Assembly: GCF_003205835.1 (NCBI RefSeq)
Contig: NZ_CP029773.1
Coordinates: 4,062,501 to 4,126,500 of the forward strand
Direction: 5' to 3'
DNA length: 64,000 nucleotides
From: Stenotrophomonas maltophilia
GTDB lineage: Bacteria > Pseudomonadota > Gammaproteobacteria > Xanthomonadales > Xanthomonadaceae
Shown: one piece after another, positions 61,008 through 64,000 of the stretch
Numbering within the stretch: position 1 is the first letter of the stretch
Layout: each line of letters begins with the position of its first letter
Program-made: the position numbers and the translations under genes
The notes under the pieces: model-generated
Told to the model about the DNA's origin: nothing
The model's database searches: none
What the model saw: only the letters and a program-made list of their open reading frames with translations

Positions 61008-62821
61008 GCAGAAGGCCCTTGTTTGTCCGCATCGATCGCGGGAGGCAGGTAGAAGTGGAAGGTGGCGCCGACGTCCGGTTCGGCCTCGGCCCAGATACGG
61101 CCGCCATGGCGGGTCAGCACGCGGCGCACGCTGGCCAGGCCGATGCCGGTACCCGGGTAGTCACTGGCCTTGTGCAGGCGCTGGAACACACCAAACAGCT
61201 TGCCGGCGTAGGCCATGTCAAAGCCTGCACCATTGTCGCTGACCGTGAACTGATGACCGCCATCGGGCTGCGGCTGGTAATCCACGCGGATCTTCGCCGG
61301 CTCGCGGTTGCCCGAGTACTTCACCGCATTGCCGAGCAGGTTCAGCCAGACCTGGCGGATCATGTTCTCGTCCGCCACCACGATCGGCAGCGGCGCGATG
61401 CTCCACTCCACCTGGTGCGCGTGGCCGCTGCTTTCGGCCTCCGCCTGCAGGTTGGAATCGAGCATCGCACGGGTATCGGCCACCAGCGACTGCATGTCCA
61501 CCGCCTGCTGGCGCATCGCCGCGCGGCCCAGCCGCGAGTAGACCAGCAGGTCGTCGATCAGTGCCGCCATGCGACGGGCCGAACTGGAGATCACTTCCAG
61601 GTAATGGCGGCTCTTGTCGTCGGCAGCGTCGCCGAGGTGGCGCGACAGCTTGTCGGAGAAACCGGCCACGTGGCGCAGCGGTGCGCGCAGGTCGTGCGAC
61701 ACCGAGTAGCTGAAGGCCTCCAGCTCACGGTTGACCTCGGACACCTGGGCCACCTTGCCTTCCAGCTGGCGATTCAGCTCTTCCACGCGCAGCTGAACCG
61801 CACGTTGCATGGTCACGTCACTGACCGTCAGCAGCACCACTTCATCATCGGTATCCGGCAGCGGCATGCGCCGCGCATTGAGCAGCATGTAACGCGCCAT
61901 GCCATCGGCAGTGCGCTGCTCGTGCTCGAAGTCCCACAGCTCCCGACCACGCGAGAGCACGTCGGACAGGCGCTGACGCACCACCGTGTCCTTCCACGCG
62001 CCATCACCGACGGATTCCAGCAGCAGGCCATCGGCACGTTCGTCCTGCAGCCCGTACAGCTCGGCGAAGGCAGGGTTGTGCAGCTGTACACGCAGGTCAC
62101 GGTCAAGCAGCACGATCGGTTCGCGCACCGTCTGCAGTACCGACGCGGCACGTGCCGCCGCGCGCAGTGATTGCCGTTCGGCATGCAGGCGACGGCCGAT
62201 CTGCCGCTGCAGCAGCCACAACACCAGGCCGAGCAGCGCCAGCTGGATCACCAGCGAACTCCACGACACCAGCTCGGTCTGCTTGCGCTGGCGCGCAGCC
62301 TGCTCCGCACGCAGGGTCAGCAGTTTCTGCTCACTGGCCTGCAGTTCTTCAACCAGGCCGCGAATCGGATAGCGCGTGCTCAGGTCCTTCACCAGCCCGC
62401 GCTGATCACTGTTGGGCTCAGACTTGGCCAGCTCACGGGCAAGCGCCATGCGCCCTTCCAGCATCGACTCGATACGGCCGATGCGGATCAGCTGGTCAGG
62501 ATTGTCGCGGGTCATCCGGCCCAGTTCGGCCAGGCGCCCGGGAATGTCGTTGGCCTTGGCCATGCGCTCGCGCAGCCCCGGCGCGTCCACACCCTTGGAC
62601 AGCGTCAGCGCCGCCGACTCGACATCGCGTACGTCCGCCTGCAGCTGCTGCAAGGCTACGCCGACGGCCTGGGTGTGATTGACCCAGGCCATCGCCTGTT
62701 CGTTGTCCTGCTGCAGTTTGCGCAGGGTCAACCACGGCACCACGATGATCGCGGCGGCGGCCAGCGCCAAGGCTGGCAATCGCCAACGGTCCCAGATGTC
62801 GTCACTGAAAACCAGCGCCAT
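61004..62821 (-). CDS. CHASE3-PAS sensor histidine kinase
   Basis: The 605-residue membrane sensor has a first membrane segment (about 15-33) and a periplasmic CHASE3-like helical domain (about 35-180). A second segment (about 189-205) and a PAS domain (about 225-340; IVLLDRDLRVQLHNPAF) follow, then a coiled coil, HisKA with His376 (SYSVSHDLRAPLRH), and HATPase. The HisKA/HATPase type is that of phytochrome-like kinases that pair with stand-alone receivers. It is the first gene of the three-gene array and is probably the stimulus sensor. The signal is unknown. Confidence 0.93.
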   Translation of the reverse strand: MALVFSDDIWDRWRLPALALAAAAIIVVPWLTLRKLQQDNEQAMAWVNHTQAVGVALQQLQADVRDVESAALTLSKGVDAPGLRERMAKANDIPGRLAELGRMTRDNPDQLIRIGRIESMLEGRMALARELAKSEPNSDQRGLVKDLSTRYPIRGLVEELQASEQKLLTLRAEQAARQRKQTELVSWSSLVIQLALLGLVLWLLQRQIGRRLHAERQSLRAAARAASVLQTVREPIVLLDRDLRVQLHNPAFAELYGLQDERADGLLLESVGDGAWKDTVVRQRLSDVLSRGRELWDFEHEQRTADGMARYMLLNARRMPLPDTDDEVVLLTVSDVTMQRAVQLRVEELNRQLEGKVAQVSEVNRELEAFSYSVSHDLRAPLRHVAGFSDKLSRHLGDAADDKSRHYLEVISSSARRMAALIDDLLVYSRLGRAAMRQQAVDMQSLVADTRAMLDSNLQAEAESSGHAHQVEWSIAPLPIVVADENMIRQVWLNLLGNAVKYSGNREPAKIRVDYQPQPDGGHQFTVSDNGAGFDMAYAGKLFGVFQRLHKASDYPGTGIGLASVRRVLTRHGGRIWAEAEPDVGATFHFYLPPAIDADKQGPSA

Positions 62822-62952
62822 AGTTCCTCGTCAGCACAGCCGCGAAGCGTTTTCCGGGACGAGCCCGGTTGCGGCGGAACCGGCAATATAGCGCAGGCGG
62901 TCACAAGTCTGGGGTTTCCAGCGCGGTTGCCTGAACGGGTTACGACATTTCC

Positions 62953-62981
62953 TGTGGAGCCGAGCATGGCTCGGCTCCACA
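62953..62981. repeat. SMAG-like perfect palindrome
   Basis: TGTGGAGCCGAGC (62953-62965), ATG, and its exact complement (62969-62981), a GTGG variant of the GTAG family. Confidence 0.7.
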
Positions 62982-62984
62982 GGG

Positions 62985-63012
62985 GGTGGGCGCCCCGCCT
63001 GGGGCGCCCACC
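62985..63012 (-). terminator. Hairpin downstream of BON-domain gene
   Basis: GGTGGGCGCCCC (62985-62996), loop GCCT, and complement (63001-63012), a 12-bp stem directly after the BON gene stop, without a T-run. Confidence 0.6.
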
Positions 63013-63016
63013 GGGG

Positions 63017-63400
63017 TCAGCGCTTGGCAGCTGCGCTGACCTTCAATGCAGCGGCATCGACGCGGGTCACGCCCTTGATGCCCTTGGCGGTGGTCACCGC
63101 CTTGTCCTTTTCAGCCTGGGTGGCCACGGCACCGCTCAGGCTGACCACGCCGTTCACGGTTTCCACCTTGATTTCAGTGCCCGGAACGTTGCTGCTGGCC
63201 AGCAGATCGGCCTTCACCTTGGTGGTGATCCAGGTATCGGTCACCGGCTCGTTGGAGTCATGGCGATCGGCATGGGTTGCCGGATGGGTGCTGGTCGGCG
63301 GGCTCTTCGCGGCCGGGTCCTTGGCGAATGCAGCCGAGGAGGACAGCGCCAGGCCCAGGGTCAGGGCGGAAGCAATCAGCGTGCGGGTGGTATTGCTCAT
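63017..63400 (-). CDS. BON-domain periplasmic protein (OsmY-like)
   Basis: The 127-residue protein has a signal peptide (about 1-26, ending AAFA). A short Pro/His/Thr-rich linker and one BON domain (about 55-122) follow: WITTKVKADLLASSNVPGTEIKVETVNGVVSLSGAV and AKGIKGVTRV. BON domains bind membranes or stabilise the envelope; OsmY has two, this one has one. It is probably an osmotic- or envelope-stress protein. No regulatory site is clear upstream. Confidence 0.85.
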   Translation of the reverse strand: MSNTTRTLIASALTLGLALSSSAAFAKDPAAKSPPTSTHPATHADRHDSNEPVTDTWITTKVKADLLASSNVPGTEIKVETVNGVVSLSGAVATQAEKDKAVTTAKGIKGVTRVDAAALKVSAAAKR

Positions 63401-63570
63401 CGTGTCGTACTCCTTCGGGATGTGCTGCCAGTCTGGACAAGCCTCCGTAGAGCAGGCGTGGCGTTGCGGTCATGCCGCTGTGAATCGAGGCGATTCCAAC
63501 GGCAACGGTTCAGTTTTGGCCTGTACGCAGGTGTCGTTTACCCTGCCCTTCCCATTGCCGGAGCCGTCTC

Positions 63571-64000
63571 ATGCGCCCCGACCTGCAACTGGCCCTGATC
63601 GGCTACGGCCTCGCCGGCCGCGTCTTCCATGCGCCGCTGATCCAGCACACGCCCGGGCTGGTGCTGCACAGCATCGTCAGTTCGCAGCGCGACACGTTGC
63701 TGCGCGCGTTCAGCGACGTGCACGTGCGCGCCACGCCGCAGGAGGTGTTCGACGACCCGGCGGTGGACGCGGTGGTGATCGCCACTCCGAACGCACAACA
63801 CGCACCGCTGGCAATCGCGGCGTTGGCCGCGGGCAAGCATGTGCTGGTCGACAAGCCGTTCGCGCTGGATGTCGCTGAAGCCGAAGCGGTGCTGGCTGCG
63901 GCACGTGATGCCGGACGCATCGCGACCGTGTTCCAGAACCGGCGCTTCGATGCCGACTTCCTCACCCTGCAGGCGCTGCTGGCCGAAGGCGCGCTCGGTG
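63571..64000 (+). CDS. Gfo/Idh/MocA-family oxidoreductase, partial
   Basis: The N-terminal 143 residues are present and the rest is cut by the window end. The NAD(P)-binding Rossmann motif is LIGYGLAGRVFHAPLI, followed by VVIATPNAQHAPLAIAALAAGKHVLVDKPFALDVAEAE, in which Glu is replaced by Asp before Lys-Pro (DKPFAL versus EKP). It resembles E. coli YdgJ, with a catalytic domain still to come. ATG 63571 is the first start before the fold. Sugar or inositol substrates are typical; none is indicated. Confidence 0.9.
   Translation, partial: MRPDLQLALIGYGLAGRVFHAPLIQHTPGLVLHSIVSSQRDTLLRAFSDVHVRATPQEVFDDPAVDAVVIATPNAQHAPLAIAALAAGKHVLVDKPFALDVAEAEAVLAAARDAGRIATVFQNRRFDADFLTLQALLAEGALG

Overview
The window is high-GC gammaproteobacterial chromosome of the Xanthomonadaceae type, most probably Stenotrophomonas (S. 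maltophilia complex). The evidence is the dense set of GTAG-headed palindromes (SMAG repeats) between genes, four large TonB-dependent receptors, a Xanthomonas-type N-acetylglucosamine (nag) cluster, lipoprotein DsbA paralogues and a plant-type glutamate-cysteine ligase. I see no rRNA, tRNA, CRISPR array, prophage or insertion sequence; coding style is uniform throughout.

Layout. 1-6.2 kb: frmR-frmA formaldehyde detoxification (frmA cut by the window edge), a TonB receptor, and a LysR regulator divergent from an old yellow enzyme. 6.3-17.4 kb: accessory genes: two tandem paralogous membrane-anchored proteins, a VOC protein, a phloroglucinol-hydrolase-like gene divergent from a TetR regulator with a clear operator, an SMI1/KNR4 protein, LysR plus zinc alcohol dehydrogenase, NnrS, GrpB, gshA, and VIT1 overlapping an AraC regulator. 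17.4-18.0 kb holds no gene but carries two inverted copies of a long hairpin element. 18.0-25.2 kb: a methyl-parathion-hydrolase-like metallohydrolase, engB, cytochrome c4, two DsbA lipoproteins, an EEP-family hydrolase, rhtA divergent from an Lrp regulator, and an M23 peptidase. 25.2-32.2 kb: a siderophore receptor with a possible Fur box, another TonB receptor, and an exbD without exbB. 32.3-39.1 kb: soluble lytic transglycosylase, cca, an SseB-like protein, an S41 peptidase, and a small Xanthomonadaceae protein preceded by a striking pseudoknot-like RNA leader.

39.2-42.3 kb is a large autotransporter. 42.6-54.9 kb is the chitin/GlcNAc utilisation locus. Minus-strand nagP-nagR-nagB-II-nagA-nagX is divergent from plus-strand sugar kinase, TonB receptor and GH20 hexosaminidase. 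Together they can release GlcNAc from oligomers, import it over both membranes, phosphorylate, deacetylate and deaminate it, under a LacI-type repressor whose probable operators flank the divergent promoters. 55.0-58.8 kb: VanZ-like, MidA-like methyltransferase, pteridine reductase, folK and an orphan Anbu proteasome homologue. 59.0-62.8 kb: a three-gene two-component array (CHASE3-PAS kinase, single receiver, hybrid kinase). The end holds a BON-domain periplasmic protein and a truncated Gfo/Idh/MocA oxidoreductase.

The most unusual signals are non-coding: the pseudoknot-like leader at 38.4-38.6 kb, the paired 172-174-nt hairpin elements at 17.4-17.9 kb, a 34-bp palindrome with a single-base centre between convergent genes, SMAG repeats that supply stop codons, and a 169-bp tandem duplication that copies a gene tail.
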